Origin: Pseudomonas violetae
Lineage (GTDB): Bacteria; Pseudomonadota; Gammaproteobacteria; Pseudomonadales; Pseudomonadaceae
Direction: 5' to 3'
DNA: 64,000 nucleotides
NCBI RefSeq assembly: GCF_023072615.1
Contig: NZ_JAKNRW010000002.1
Span: forward strand, 410,299 to 474,298
Below, piece by piece: positions 63,663 through 64,000 of this stretch (its first letter is position 1; each line of letters begins with the position of its first letter). The notes under the pieces are model-generated. The model saw nothing but the letters and a program-made list of their open reading frames with translations, was not told the DNA's origin and did not search any database. A program made the translations under genes and the position numbers.

Positions 63663-64000
63663 GGAAACTCTGAAAAAGACTTCCAAATCTGGTGAAATAC
63701 GCCAGTCCCACGAACTGAACGGTTGAGCCCCGATGAAGCAAATGTCTTTCGCTGATGCCGAGTATGCCGGCAAACGTAAGCAGACCCGCCGTGAACGCTT
63801 CCTGATCGAGATGGATCAGGTCGTGCCCTGGAAAGGCCTGATTGCGTTGATCGAGCCGCGTTATCCGAAGGGCGAAGGCGGTCGTCCGGCGTATCCGTTG
63901 ATGGCCATGCTGCGGGTTCATCTGATGCAAAACTGGTTCGGCTACAGCGACCCGGCGATGGAAGAGTCCCTCTACGAAACCACGATTCTGCGCCAGTTTT
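63663..64000 (+). mobile_element. IS5-family insertion sequence, left end (continues past window)
   Basis: The left end appears to be GGAAACTCTGAAAAAG, similar to the GGAAGGTGCGAA-type start of IS5, directly after TTAA at 63659-63662, which fits the four-base YTAR target of IS5 elements. The transposase starts 70 bases inside, as in IS5. The right end and the second target copy are outside the window. Confidence 0.7.
63733..64000 (+). CDS. IS5-family transposase (3' end beyond window)
   Basis: 89 codons visible: MKQMSFADAEYAGKRKQTRRERFLIEMDQVVPWKGLIALIEPRYPKGE split by position 1-48, then GRPAYPLMAMLRVHLMQNWFGYSDPAMEESLYET. The order F-A-D-x-E-(Y/F), PW-x-x-L, IEP-x-YPK, GRP-x-YPL matches the IS5 transposase N-terminus. 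The DDE catalytic core lies beyond the edge, so activity cannot be judged. Confidence 0.93.
   Translation, partial: MKQMSFADAEYAGKRKQTRRERFLIEMDQVVPWKGLIALIEPRYPKGEGGRPAYPLMAMLRVHLMQNWFGYSDPAMEESLYETTILRQF

Overview
The window is a high-GC gammaproteobacterial chromosome segment that fits a Pseudomonas of the fluorescens group. This is an inference from gene content read by eye: a bkdR-bkdA1A2B-lpdV operon, a ped/exa-type PQQ alcohol-oxidation regulatory cluster in the same order as I recall from P. putida, a creatinase whose catalytic positions match the P. putida enzyme, and scattered REP-like inverted repeats. No rRNA, tRNA, CRISPR array or prophage was seen.

Layout. 1-11.1 kb is the control and accessory side of a PQQ-dependent alcohol oxidation system: a PedR2/PedS2-like two-component pair with a 40-codon gene in front of the kinase, a substrate-binding protein, a beta-propeller, an ABC-2 type ATPase and permease, a cysteine-motif rhodanese-like protein, a PedR1/AgmR-like regulator, a PAS-rich hybrid kinase (PedS1-like) and a FIST-domain sensor. 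Three copies of a short dyad, CTAC-N4-GTA(C/G), lie 67-80 bases before three start codons here and suggest one shared regulator. 11.3-14.5 kb holds a porin and a divergent sulfite exporter / persulfide dioxygenase-like pair. 14.5-21.5 kb is branched-chain amino acid metabolism: bkdR, the four-gene keto-acid dehydrogenase operon and ilvE. 21.5-23.7 kb is a radical SAM / DUF4130 DNA-metabolism pair behind a LexA box. 23.7-29.7 kb has an ArsR regulator, a P450, an FKBP, an RcnB-like protein, a Kef antiporter and an AlkD-like protein.

29.8-35.7 kb is a LysR / GMC oxidoreductase / MHS transporter / L-lactate dehydrogenase cluster. 35.8-49 kb is a mixture: a decayed TonB receptor, DUF427, topoisomerase III, GST, GNAT, a ProA paralogue, a dienelactone hydrolase, a SleB hydrolase, a CAP protein, a chromate transporter and a serine hydrolase. 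49.1-53.9 kb is a creatine-use locus (frameshifted GlxA regulator, MHS transporter, creatinase, intact GlxA regulator). 54.1-56.3 kb is ornithine decarboxylase. 56.5-60.5 kb is a sigma-54 activator facing a flavin monooxygenase that has a good -24/-12 promoter.

The right end, 61.7-64 kb, is a decay zone: a short relic of an MHS transporter, a chimera joining the front of a flavin monooxygenase to the back of an NCS1 permease, and a membrane-protein gene cut by an IS5-family element that runs off the window.

The most interesting unexplained signals are the shared dyad of the PQQ cluster, the small gene coupled to the lanthanide-type sensor kinase, the SOS-boxed radical SAM pair, and the chimeric and relic genes next to the IS.
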